Below are positions 1 to 6,676 of a stretch of 7,154 nucleotides of DNA, in pieces (position 1 is the stretch's first letter; every line of letters begins with the position of its first letter). This stretch comes from Planctomycetales bacterium (GTDB taxonomy: Bacteria; Planctomycetota; SBBH01). The notes under the pieces are model-generated. The model was not told the origin of the DNA, made no database searches, and saw only the letters and a program-made list of their open reading frames with translations. The stretch is taken from contig SBBH01000110.1 in assembly GCA_005239795.1 (NCBI GenBank), positions 1-7,154 of the forward strand, written 5' to 3'. The position numbers and the translations under genes are program-made.

Positions 1-161
1 CCAGCAACTCATGGGACAACACGACTTGGTTGCGTTTTGTGGCCCCAGCCTTGAACCACAGCACCAGCCCGACCGCCAGCGCCTTGCTGGGGGATGTCGT
101 GCGTGCGGCCGGGCGGCAGACGCGCGGCGCCGGAGCGGAATGCAAGGTGGCGATGGCGTAA
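1..161 (+). CDS. 3' end of an unidentified protein-coding gene (truncated by window edge)
   Basis: The frame beginning at base 3 stays open for 52 codons and stops at TAA 159-161. Nearly all its third positions are G or C, as in the other genes here, which is the main reason to call it coding. The visible C-terminus starts SNSWDNTTWLRF and ends CKVAMA. It contains an Ala/Ser/Thr-rich stretch and no motif I recognise. It runs in the same direction as the BY-kinase gene, 114 nt upstream of it, so it may belong to the same polysaccharide cluster; that is inference from position only. A competing open frame from base 11 runs into the BY-kinase start and has poorer codon composition. Confidence 0.5.
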   Translation, partial: SNSWDNTTWLRFVAPALNHSTSPTASALLGDVVRAAGRQTRGAGAECKVAMA

Positions 162-188
162 GGGGCCGTGTAGCAATAACTGCTTATC

Positions 189-218
189 CTGAAATGGATT
201 CAGATCAAGGGGTAGACT
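189..218 (+). promoter_or_regulatory. possible sigma70-like promoter for the BY-kinase gene
   Basis: CTGAAA (189-194) and TAGACT (213-218) are separated by 18 nt and each match four of six consensus bases. Transcription would start near 225 and give a leader of about 50 nt. A small dyad, CTGAA at 189-193 and TTCAG at 199-203, overlaps the -35 and could be an operator. Transcription reading through from the upstream gene is equally possible. Confidence 0.3.
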
Positions 219-235
219 CGTTCTGTCGACATAGG

Positions 236-253
236 GGGAGAAAGGCGTCTCCC
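236..253 (+). other. leader stem-loop just upstream of the BY-kinase ribosome binding site
   Basis: GGGAGA (236-241) pairs perfectly with TCTCCC (248-253) around the 6-nt loop AAGGCG. The stem ends 6 nt before the ribosome binding site GAGGGGGG (260-267), which lies 8 nt before the ATG at 276. No U-run follows, so it is not an intrinsic terminator. It could affect translation or RNA stability. I do not recognise a known riboswitch here. Confidence 0.35.
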
Positions 254-275
254 TGGTCAGAGGGGGGCGATCCCG

Positions 276-2393
276 ATGGATATTCGCGAAGTTCTCGTCA
301 TCCTAAAGCGCAGGAAGTGGATCTTCCTGGCGATCGTTGCAATCGTCCTGTTGGGATACGTCTGGACTGTCCAGGCTGAAAAGCAGTTCTACACGGCCTC
401 GGGGCAGCTTTTCGTGGTTGAGTCGACGGTCCGGTCGATCATGGGAGTCGGAAGGTCCTCTTTGCAACTGGCCTATAATCCCGCCATCATCCTGCCGTCG
501 TGGACGACCCTTCTGACCGGTCCGGTCGTCTATGAAAAGGCCGTCCATATTCTGAATCAGAAGGGAGGCGATGCGCTGACTGTCCTCCAGCTTAAGGCGC
601 TCGTCGTCATGCGGACAGAGGAAGGGGGACAGAAGATCATTATCGAAGCGACGGGGACCGACCCGCGCCTGATCCTCGCTGCCATCAAGGCCGTGGCCCA
701 GGCGATCCAGGAGTATGCTAAGGAGCTGGCCCAGGTGGAATATATCGATGCCGACAGGATGCTCGTGGCAGAGACGAAAAACAACCACGCAGCGATCCAG
801 ACGGCGCATGAGAATCTCGAGCGCCTCCGGCGCGAGTTCTACGAGAAGACGGGGTTCGAGGTCGGGTTCGGCGGTTTCGAGCAGGAGAGCGAGCGGCTTT
901 TGAAGCAGATCGACGCTTATGAACAGAAGATCAAGGAGATCGAGTCGGCACGGGCGATTTTGGAGAGCAAGATCGAGTTGTTCGGGAAGGCCCCCGACGG
1001 AACCCTGGATCTTTCGCAGGTGGCGTTGGCGATCGATCTGTCGCCGTATCTGGACGCCCTGCGGCAGAAGATCGTCGACACGCGCACCCAGCGGGCGCGC
1101 CTTCTGCAAACCTATACCGAGCGCCATCCCGAGGTAGCATCCATCGACGCGGAGCTCACGTCCCTCATGGAGCAGATGCGCCAGGTGCTCAAGGAGCGGC
1201 ACAACGATTTCGCCGCCCAAGAAAAAGTCTCGCGCAGGCTCCTGGGGGACGCCAAGCAGTCGATCGAAAAGCTGGCGGCCTTCCGGGCGGAGTTCATGCG
1301 TCAGCAAAGGTTCCTTGAGATCCTGCTGGAGACGCAGTCGTGGCTCGCGCGGACGCTGGCGGAACTCCATCTGGGGCAATCCTTCCAAGCGGTGAATGTC
1401 CATTCAGATGCGATTCCCGACGTCGCCCTGCCCCACGCCTCGCGCGTGAAGCAGGCCTGGCCTTTCATGATTCTTTTGGCGGTTGTCGTGGGGGGGATTG
1501 TCGCCTACGCCTCCGAATATCTCGATGACACCTTGCGTTCGGAATACCAGGTCAGCCGATACCTGAATCTGGATATCGTGGGGCACTTTCCTTTCATCGA
1601 CGAGAAAGAGAAGCGTTTCATCGGAGGATTGACGCCGAGCCATCCCCTGGTCGAGGTGTTCAACCGCATGGCCGCTCGGATCCTTGCGATCGCGAAGCAG
1701 ACCGGAAACGCACAGGTGATTCTTGTTTCGAGCCCCTGCGCCGACGACGGGAAGACCACCGTCGCCGCCAACATCGCCGTCTCGTTCGCTTTCCTGGGAC
1801 AGAAGGTGGTTCTGGTGGACGCCGACCTGCGCAAGCCCAGGATGCACAATCTCTTCGAGCTCAAAAATGACTTAGGGCTTTCCACGTATCTCACGGGGCG
1901 CCTGGAGGCCCGCCAGGCCCTCCAAGAGCTCGTCCGCGAGGAAGGGGTTTTCCCCGAGCTGTCGGGAGCCTCGGGGGTTGAGCCCTCTGTGCACCTCCGG
2001 GATGCGATTTTCCGGGAGACGTCCATCCCGAACTTGAAGCTTGTCACGGCCGGGCCGGTTTCCACGAATCCCATGCAGGGGCTGGAGTCGGCCAAGTTTG
2101 CTCAGTTTCTCCAGGATCTCCGGCGGGATTATGACCGCGTGCTCATCGATTCCCCTCCCTTGCAGGTCGCCGCCGACGCGGCGCGCCTGGCCTCCCGCGC
2201 CGACGTAAGTCTGCTGGTGTTGGTCGCAGGGGTGACGCGCCGCCACGAGGCGTTGTGGGCCAAGCACTTTCTGGCGGAGACGGGGACGCCCATCCTGGGA
2301 GCCGCCCTCAACAAGGTCCAGGCAGGAGCTGAAGGATACACCTACTACTATTATTACGGTTACGACCGGCGGGACCTGCGGGAACGCGTGTAA
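276..2393 (+). CDS. Wzz/Wzc-type polysaccharide co-polymerase with BY-kinase domain
   Basis: Inner-membrane protein of 705 aa, expected to control chain length and export of capsule or exopolysaccharide through ATP-dependent tyrosine autophosphorylation. An N-terminal Wzz-like region has a first membrane helix at about residues 15-31. A long coiled-coil periplasmic part spans about 165-365, and a Pro-containing stretch leads into a second membrane helix at about 395-412. The cytoplasmic kinase has a Walker A-like loop SSPCADDGKTT (485-495), Walker A' VVLVDADLRKP (511-521) and Walker B VLIDSPP (622-628). The C-terminus carries the tyrosine cluster YTYYYYYGY (688-696), the usual autophosphorylation target. 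Length fits one-piece Wzc proteins. The ATG at 276 has a strong GAGGGGGG site 8 nt upstream. Oddities: the Walker A loop lacks the usual Pro-Gly, the EX2RX2R oligomerisation motif is shifted (E460...R464...R468), and extra residues lie at about 553-580. The family call is firm; which polysaccharide is unknown. Confidence 0.93.
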   Translation: MDIREVLVILKRRKWIFLAIVAIVLLGYVWTVQAEKQFYTASGQLFVVESTVRSIMGVGRSSLQLAYNPAIILPSWTTLLTGPVVYEKAVHILNQKGGDALTVLQLKALVVMRTEEGGQKIIIEATGTDPRLILAAIKAVAQAIQEYAKELAQVEYIDADRMLVAETKNNHAAIQTAHENLERLRREFYEKTGFEVGFGGFEQESERLLKQIDAYEQKIKEIESARAILESKIELFGKAPDGTLDLSQVALAIDLSPYLDALRQKIVDTRTQRARLLQTYTERHPEVASIDAELTSLMEQMRQVLKERHNDFAAQEKVSRRLLGDAKQSIEKLAAFRAEFMRQQRFLEILLETQSWLARTLAELHLGQSFQAVNVHSDAIPDVALPHASRVKQAWPFMILLAVVVGGIVAYASEYLDDTLRSEYQVSRYLNLDIVGHFPFIDEKEKRFIGGLTPSHPLVEVFNRMAARILAIAKQTGNAQVILVSSPCADDGKTTVAANIAVSFAFLGQKVVLVDADLRKPRMHNLFELKNDLGLSTYLTGRLEARQALQELVREEGVFPELSGASGVEPSVHLRDAIFRETSIPNLKLVTAGPVSTNPMQGLESAKFAQFLQDLRRDYDRVLIDSPPLQVAADAARLASRADVSLLVLVAGVTRRHEALWAKHFLAETGTPILGAALNKVQAGAEGYTYYYYYGYDRRDLRERV

Positions 2394-2445
2394 CGGCATC
2401 GTGGCGCGTGATACGTGGTTCGTGGATGACCTGCGAACGACGATA

Positions 2446-4170
2446 TCAGCTTGTGGCGGCGTCGGCAGCGGGTTTTTCGAGGAGAGCCCGAAGGTCATCT
2501 TCTGACAGGTCCCCGCGGATCACGCGGCGCAGGAGCGCCATCCGCTCTTCCTCGTTCCGGAGCCCTGTGAGAAGCCGCGCCCGCGCCAGATCCAGGAGTC
2601 CCATGGACATCGCCTCGCGCAGGATCATGGGCATGCGCAGGATCTCGTCGTGGACCTTGATCTCGTCGGGGGAGAGCCCCAGGCGTTTTGCCAGCTGCCC
2701 TTTCGTGTAGTTGTGGAGTTCCCAGACGAGCCGCTCGAATGCCTCGGCGTCCTCCACGGGTTTCAAGGGCAGCCGGTGCAGATTTTCCAGATAGCACACC
2801 TCGGCGCTCTCCTGGTCGTCGAGATCCTTGACGACAGCCGGAATCTTGGAGAGTCCCGCGATCCGGGCGGCGGTGAGGCGCCTCTGCCCGGCCACAACCT
2901 GGTAGGAGCTGCCGGCGCGCTTGACGATGATCGGGACGATCACGCCGAACTCCCGGATCGATTGGGCCAAGCGCGTGAGCTCTTCTTTATCGAGGTGTTC
3001 CCGCAGAGGATCGGGGTTGTCGATCACTTTTGAAAGCGGCAGATCCTCGAATTGTGGTTGCTTCTTCCCGTGCGATAGTTTGAAGGGGTTCGGGATGGGG
3101 GCGAGCAAGGTCTTCATGAGCCAGTTTTCACGAGCGCGCTCGCTACGGCGCCAAGGAAGCCCTCGGCCCGCGGGTTCCTTCGGCTCGGGAGAGGTCTTGG
3201 TCTCCTCCAGGATGTCGGCGAGTTTCCGGCTGTGCTTGCCGCCGGAGCCGGGGGGGGGCGTCTCCCGGCGCACCGTCGCCCCCGGGGCGAGTCTCCGGTC
3301 GAAGTCGGTCTTCGTGCGCAGAAGCTTGAAATCCAGGTCGAAGGTGTCCTGACGGACGAGGCGCAGTTGGCCCGCCGACGGACGGTGAACGGTGCGCAAG
3401 ATCCGGTCGTCCTGAAATTCATAATGGGAGAAGGCGTCCGGCGCCTCGAAGGCGATCGTGATCTTCTCGAAATCAGAGACGTCAGAAGAGTCCCCAGGCA
3501 GAAGGACCAGGCGGTTTTCGATCCGCTCCAGGATTCCTTTCAGGGAGGGGGAGAGGGTGTTGACGACCAGAATGTCGAAGGCCGCGAGATACTGGGTGAA
3601 TGGCACGGCCCGGCGCAGTTCCTGCCGGTATTCGGCGGGGACATGGTCCGTGGCGGGAAAGATTCCCTCACGGGGAGCCAAGCCCACCCCCTTGAGGGTC
3701 TTGGCCTCCAGCGTCAGAACGTCGTAGTCGAGCAGACGATCCCGGAAAACCTCTTCGCAGATCAAGGTGTCGGCCAAGACGGTGCTCGGGTAAGGCCCCA
3801 GGCGTGCGGCGAACTCCCGGAGGCGTTTGGCAGACCGCTGATAAGACTCCTGCCAAGCCACCTCCTCCTCGGGCGTCAGGTCAACGATCTGGGACAGGTA
3901 GAACCACAGGGCGTCCCGGTAGGGGACGGCCAACCCCGGCCTTTCGAGGAGCGCTCTTGCCGAATGGACTTTCTCATGAAGGTTTTGGGCGTCCTGGAGA
4001 AGTTCCGAGGCCTGCTGATAGAGAACTTTCTCGCCGTCTGTGAGGACCGGCCCGGTGATGTCGCCGAAAAAGATGAGTGCGTCGATTTCCTGGCGTTCGG
4101 TGAAGCGCAAAAGAGGCAGGGTTCTGATGGGGTCAGCCCGCGGATGGACGGACGCGGCGAACGACTTCAA
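2446..4170 (-). CDS. ParB/Spo0J-like DNA-binding protein with a long unrecognised N-terminal region
   Basis: Numbering here is from the upstream GTG (4239), which would give 597 aa; the TTG start chosen gives 574 aa. ParB features lie at the C-terminal end: a first ParB box at about 400-440 (LPLSKVIDNPDPLREHL, then GVIVPIIV), the nucleotide-box VVAGQRRLTAARIAGL (448-463), the ENLHRLPLKPVEDAEAF box (485-501), and a helix-turn-helix at about 512-537 (TKGQLAKRLGLSPDEIK). Family members bind parS-like DNA and use CTP to clamp it; some are transcription regulators. Two signature positions differ: GERR reads GQRR and ENxQR reads ENLHR. Residues 24 to about 345 show no domain I know. They are followed by a Pro/Gly/Lys-rich linker (about 325-370). 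Usual ParB proteins are about 280-330 aa. I prefer TTG at 4170 because AGGAGAGGG (4184-4176) lies just upstream and the 23 codons above it have much lower G/C at third positions. No parA is adjacent. The gene is divergent from the 338-aa gene and convergent with the BY-kinase gene, 52 nt away. Confidence 0.85.
   Translation of the reverse strand: MKSFAASVHPRADPIRTLPLLRFTERQEIDALIFFGDITGPVLTDGEKVLYQQASELLQDAQNLHEKVHSARALLERPGLAVPYRDALWFYLSQIVDLTPEEEVAWQESYQRSAKRLREFAARLGPYPSTVLADTLICEEVFRDRLLDYDVLTLEAKTLKGVGLAPREGIFPATDHVPAEYRQELRRAVPFTQYLAAFDILVVNTLSPSLKGILERIENRLVLLPGDSSDVSDFEKITIAFEAPDAFSHYEFQDDRILRTVHRPSAGQLRLVRQDTFDLDFKLLRTKTDFDRRLAPGATVRRETPPPGSGGKHSRKLADILEETKTSPEPKEPAGRGLPWRRSERARENWLMKTLLAPIPNPFKLSHGKKQPQFEDLPLSKVIDNPDPLREHLDKEELTRLAQSIREFGVIVPIIVKRAGSSYQVVAGQRRLTAARIAGLSKIPAVVKDLDDQESAEVCYLENLHRLPLKPVEDAEAFERLVWELHNYTKGQLAKRLGLSPDEIKVHDEILRMPMILREAMSMGLLDLARARLLTGLRNEEERMALLRRVIRGDLSEDDLRALLEKPAADAATS
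3124..3142. repeat. GTTTTCACG copy joined to a 12-bp perfect palindrome inside the parB-like gene
   Basis: GTTTTCACG at 3124-3132 repeats exactly the 9-mer at 4232-4240. It runs into the self-complementary CGAGCGCGCTCG (3131-3142). It lies at the junction between the linker and the ParB-type part, beside an in-frame ATG (residue 375). It loosely resembles half of a parS site (TGTTTCACGTGAAACA). Binding is unproven. Confidence 0.35.
3250..3258. repeat. nine-base G tract in the linker of the parB-like gene
   Basis: Nine consecutive G on the + strand read as CCC CCC CCC (Pro 328-330 from the GTG start) on the coding strand. The tract sits in the linker between the unknown N-terminal region and the ParB region. 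Such a tract is prone to replication slippage and to sequencing error. A one-base change would separate the two halves. Confidence 0.8.
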
Positions 4171-4175
4171 GGCGA

Positions 4176-4184
4176 CCCTCTCCT
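4176..4184 (-). promoter_or_regulatory. ribosome binding site selecting the TTG start of the parB-like gene
   Basis: On the minus strand AGGAGAGGG is followed by TCGCC and then TTG (4170-4168). This is near-ideal spacing. The upstream GTG at 4239 has no comparable site, so the site supports the shorter protein. Confidence 0.6.
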
Positions 4185-4224
4185 GGGAAAAGAATTTTTC
4201 ATGTTGAGCGTTCTTAGCATATGT

Positions 4225-4260
4225 AGGAACCGTTTTCACGCACGGGTTTTCCCGGTTCTT
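4225..4260. repeat. direct repeats and dyad upstream of the parB-like gene; candidate operator or parS-like site
   Basis: GTTTTCACG (4232-4240) and GTTTTCCCG (4246-4254) are direct repeats 14 bp apart. They are enclosed by inverted arms GAACCG (4227-4232) and CGGTTC (4253-4258), which extend outward by a G-T wobble and an A-T pair to 4225-4260. The element lies between the preferred TTG start (4170) and the divergent promoter (4271-4300). It is well placed to bind the ParB-like protein for autoregulation or as a nucleation site. No full 16-bp parS palindrome is present. Confidence 0.45.
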
Positions 4261-4270
4261 CGGGGGTGCG

Positions 4271-4300
4271 TTGACAGGGCCTGCGGCTTCCTTCTACAGT
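4271..4300 (+). promoter_or_regulatory. sigma70-type promoter of the 338-aa protein gene
   Basis: A perfect -35 TTGACA (4271-4276) and a -10 TACAGT (4295-4300, four of six) are separated by 18 nt. Transcription is expected to start near 4307, leaving about 23 nt before the ATG at 4330. The leader has only a weak Shine-Dalgarno match (CCGGA). The repeat element at 4225-4260 ends 11 bp upstream of the -35 and may control this promoter. Confidence 0.65.
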
Positions 4301-4329
4301 TGCATCTGGGACCTTGATCAGCCACCGGA

Positions 4330-5346
4330 ATGGACATTGAAACCGACATCATTGCCACCCTTGACTATATCGACCCGGAACGGTGGCGGCACCAACGCAT
4401 TTTGACGGTCTTAGAAGACCAGGTCCGATCCCTCCGGGAGCGCCTTCTGCCGCGCGAGGGGTCTGCGGCTTTGGCGCGCCTTGTCTGGCGAGTTGCCCCG
4501 ACCCTCTCGGAGACCGAGGCTCTGCAATTGGCGCGCGACTACATCCTGGGCGCTGGGTCGGGAAAGCTGGCCGCCGAAGGCAGGATCCTTGAGCTTTTCT
4601 ACGCCTACATCGATAAGTCCGAACGCCTCAGCGCCTCCCGGCAATTCTTCGAGCGGCAGAAGACGATCCAGGAGGAGGAGGCCGAGATCCAGGCCAAGCT
4701 GGCGGGGCTGCGCTGGAAAGGCTCAGGTTCCCTCGAGTCACAGCCCCTGGAACAAAAGCTTCTAGAATTGTCGATCGAGAAGGCGTGCGCGATCTCCCCG
4801 ATGGGACCCGAGCCTTATGCCAGGGCCGCCGAGGAGCGGGCGCGCCAGGGAGCCGCCTGCGACGCCAAGCGTCAGGAGCAGGCGTTCGAAAAACTGTTCG
4901 ACCTCTTCGGTCCGCCGCCTGCCAGGCCCAGTCCGCTCCCGGGGGCCCGCCAGGCGTTTGTGCCGCGTGGGACAACGGGCCCCGCCGAGCCTTTTTGGAA
5001 TCCTAGCGCCGTTATCCAAGAGCTTCAGGAGCTCAAACGGAAGCTTGCCGCAATCGGTCAGGTCGAACCCACTCTGGCGCCATCTCCTTCTTCCCCGGCT
5101 GGGACAATTCCGGAACTGGCACAGATCAGAGAGCATCTCGAGACGCTGCGCCAGGATTTCAGCCAGATCAAACGGGTTCCCGCGGCGGAGGGAGGCACAC
5201 CGGGCCTTTCGTCCGATCAGGTGGAGGCGATGGTTCGCGAGGCCCTGGCCAGGGCTTCGGGGCCGGGCGGTCCGCTGCTCCCGTCGCAGACCATCCTGCC
5301 GGCCAAGAAAAAAGACGACCCCCGCGGGGGAGTGATCGAGATATAA
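4330..5346 (+). CDS. 338-aa mostly helical protein of unknown family
   Basis: Not recognised. Residues 1-125 look helical, starting MDIETDIIATLDYIDPERW. Charged helices follow: about 100-126 is rich in Gln/Glu/Lys and likely coiled coil, and about 139-193 is helical and Ala/Glu-rich. About 195-226 is a Pro/Gly-rich linker. Further short coiled-coil segments lie at about 227-242 and 260-281, separated by a Pro/Ser-rich stretch. Residues 294-310 are helical, and the tail has a Lys triplet (326-328) and ends GGVIEI. There is no signal peptide or membrane helix, so it is probably cytoplasmic. GAGSGKL at 74-80 resembles a P-loop but lacks the required Ser/Thr and spacing. It has its own promoter, is divergent from the parB-like gene and ends face to face with the actin-like gene. 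A linker or scaffold role between those two products is only inferred. Confidence 0.8.
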   Translation: MDIETDIIATLDYIDPERWRHQRILTVLEDQVRSLRERLLPREGSAALARLVWRVAPTLSETEALQLARDYILGAGSGKLAAEGRILELFYAYIDKSERLSASRQFFERQKTIQEEEAEIQAKLAGLRWKGSGSLESQPLEQKLLELSIEKACAISPMGPEPYARAAEERARQGAACDAKRQEQAFEKLFDLFGPPPARPSPLPGARQAFVPRGTTGPAEPFWNPSAVIQELQELKRKLAAIGQVEPTLAPSPSSPAGTIPELAQIREHLETLRQDFSQIKRVPAAEGGTPGLSSDQVEAMVREALARASGPGGPLLPSQTILPAKKKDDPRGGVIEI

Positions 5347-5380
5347 AAAGAACCGCGGGTCGTTGCGCGATTCTTTTTAT
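5343..5380. terminator. bidirectional intrinsic terminator between convergent genes
   Basis: ATAAAAAGAA (5343-5352) pairs perfectly with TTCTTTTTAT (5371-5380). After a C-A mismatch the stem continues with CGCG/CGCG (5354-5357 with 5366-5369) and an 8-nt loop. The A/T arms give a U-rich 3' side on either strand. Each arm contains a stop codon: TAA 5344-5346 for the + gene and TAA 5379-5377 for the - gene. Confidence 0.8.
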
Positions 5381-6639
5381 TTTCCGTCTTTCCAGAGCTT
5401 GTTCGCTGTGAAGAACTGCGCCAGGGCCTTGGCGCCGTCGGCGGCGCCGAAGCGCTTGTCCTTGATGTCGACGATGCGGCACTCGACGCCGCGCTCTGAG
5501 AGCCTGCGCCCCAGCTCCTGTGAGAGGCCGTTGATGTTGCTGTTCTGGCCGTACAGGTAGAAGGTCGAGAGCATCTGTGAGAGCTCGTGTTGGCCGAAGA
5601 CGTCGCCGCCGTAGTACTTTTGGGTTTGATCGCACAGCTCGTCGATCCCCTCGATGATCGGGTCGATGATCTGCTGGCAGACGTGGGTGACCGGCTTCGA
5701 GATGTCCACCTTGACGGTCCGCGCCCCCAGGTGCACGGGCCAGGTCTTGAGTTCCTCAGGGGCCTCTTTCGCGACGGATCCGAACCCGTGGGCAAGAATC
5801 CGTTCAGCGTCGGCTTCCGAGAAGGGGATGCTGACATCGCGGCCGTCCACCTTGTAGCGGTTGTTGTTGAGTTCGTTCTTGAGGTTGCGCGCGAGCGTGC
5901 TTCCGGCGAAACGTTGGCCGGCCCGGTCCTTGACGATGACACACGGCCCCATCTCGGTGAGCTTGCCGATGGGGAGGGCCTGGAGGGCGGTCTGCCCGCC
6001 GCCCATGTCCAACCCCATCGCGTAGGCCGTCCGTTCCTCGCTTCCTTTGTCGACAGAGTAGGCGGCGGCGCTGACCTGGCCCACCAGGCCCCGGTGGCGG
6101 ATGCGGCCGCCCAATTCGTTGAAGATCGCTTTGAGGATGGTGACCTGCTGTGTGACCCCCCCGCGCTCGGCCGCCGTCTGCTGGGCGGCGTGCTCGGCGG
6201 GGGAATCGGCGTACATCAGGTCGAAATGGTCGATCTGCTTGTCGAAGAGTTCTTGAATAATGTAGGTGAGGAAGGATTTAAAGAGTTCCCCGTCGGTAAT
6301 GGTTCCGTTTTCAAGGACGAATCCTCCGCGGCCGAGTTCCGGCCTCCCCTTGACTGCCAGCCCCTTGAGCTGAGCTTCATATCCCACGAGGACCGTCCGG
6401 CCATTCTCCCGCTGGATGAGCTCCTGGTCCTTGAGGAGAAGCGCCCGGGACGGCAGATAGAGCCGCTCCGGCGTCGCCCCATGGTATTTTTTCTGGGAGG
6501 TCTGCTCTTGCGGAGAGGCGGAATAGTCCACCAGCTCTTCCAGCCGATGGACAATCGGATAACTGCACTCGATCTTCGTATAGCGAGTGCCGATGTCGAT
6601 CCCGACGTAGCCAGCTCTTCGTTCTTTATCTGTTGACAT
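5377..6639 (-). CDS. actin/Hsp70-fold ATPase (ParM/MreB-like superfamily)
   Basis: 420-aa probable cytoplasmic ATPase, possibly filament-forming. The phosphate-1 loop is YVGIDIGTRYTKIE (11-24, with Asp15, Gly17 and Thr18). Connect-1-like GLVGQVSAAAYSV lies at 184-196. The phosphate-2 loop is MGLDMGGGQT (208-217). A QRFAGSTLARNL stretch (242-253) matches the position of the GGxxFxxxL segment in Hsp70. The adenosine-like motif is YLYGQNSNINGLSQEL (361-376), and a connect-2-like FGAADGAKAL follows at 397-406. It is longer than MreB or ParM (about 320-350 aa) and I cannot place it in a named subfamily. ParM/StbA-type partition ATPase, a new actin-like protein and an Hsp70-like regulator all remain possible. 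There is no membrane anchor. It starts at ATG 6639 without a Shine-Dalgarno site and lies 59 nt downstream of the 90-aa gene. Its closeness to a ParB-like gene suggests DNA segregation, by inference. Confidence 0.87.
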   Translation of the reverse strand: MSTDKERRAGYVGIDIGTRYTKIECSYPIVHRLEELVDYSASPQEQTSQKKYHGATPERLYLPSRALLLKDQELIQRENGRTVLVGYEAQLKGLAVKGRPELGRGGFVLENGTITDGELFKSFLTYIIQELFDKQIDHFDLMYADSPAEHAAQQTAAERGGVTQQVTILKAIFNELGGRIRHRGLVGQVSAAAYSVDKGSEERTAYAMGLDMGGGQTALQALPIGKLTEMGPCVIVKDRAGQRFAGSTLARNLKNELNNNRYKVDGRDVSIPFSEADAERILAHGFGSVAKEAPEELKTWPVHLGARTVKVDISKPVTHVCQQIIDPIIEGIDELCDQTQKYYGGDVFGQHELSQMLSTFYLYGQNSNINGLSQELGRRLSERGVECRIVDIKDKRFGAADGAKALAQFFTANKLWKDGK

Positions 6640-6648
6640 GGCAGATGA

Positions 6649-6676
6649 AATCTAGCACGCGTCCTGCAACCGTAAA
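6649..6676 (-). promoter_or_regulatory. possible extended -10 promoter of the actin-like gene
   Basis: On the minus strand TTTACG (6676-6671) and TGC-TAGATT (-10 at 6654-6649, with an extended TG) are 16 nt apart. The predicted start is near 6642, about 3 nt before the ATG, and no Shine-Dalgarno site is present. Translation would be nearly leaderless unless the gene is read from the upstream promoter. Confidence 0.4.

Noticed and set aside
11..379. Open frame of 122 codons crossing the BY-kinase start
   Set aside because: It overlaps a strongly supported start in another frame, and over 1-161 the frame ending at TAA 159-161 has better codon composition.
2394..2445. Terminator between the convergent BY-kinase and parB-like genes
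   Set aside because: Only a 5-bp GTTCG/CGAAC stem with an 11-nt loop is seen, with no U-run on either side.
4171..4239. GTG at 4239 as start of the parB-like gene
   Set aside because: There is no Shine-Dalgarno site, the repeat element overlaps it, and the 23 codons are A/T-rich at third positions. TTG at 4170 has a strong site. Not excluded.
3232..4317. Long + strand open frame of 361 codons opposite the parB-like gene
   Set aside because: The opposite strand has clear ParB motifs in its reading frame, and this frame has no recognisable domain. It is a GC-driven antisense shadow.
4549..4569. P-loop-like GAGSGKL in the 338-aa protein
   Set aside because: It lacks the Ser/Thr after Lys and the GxxxxGK spacing, and there is no Walker B, so it is not a credible nucleotide-binding site.
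5587..6636. Long + strand open frame of 349 codons opposite the actin-like gene
   Set aside because: It mirrors the ATPase coding strand, whose nucleotide-binding motifs are clear, and its own product looks like no known protein.
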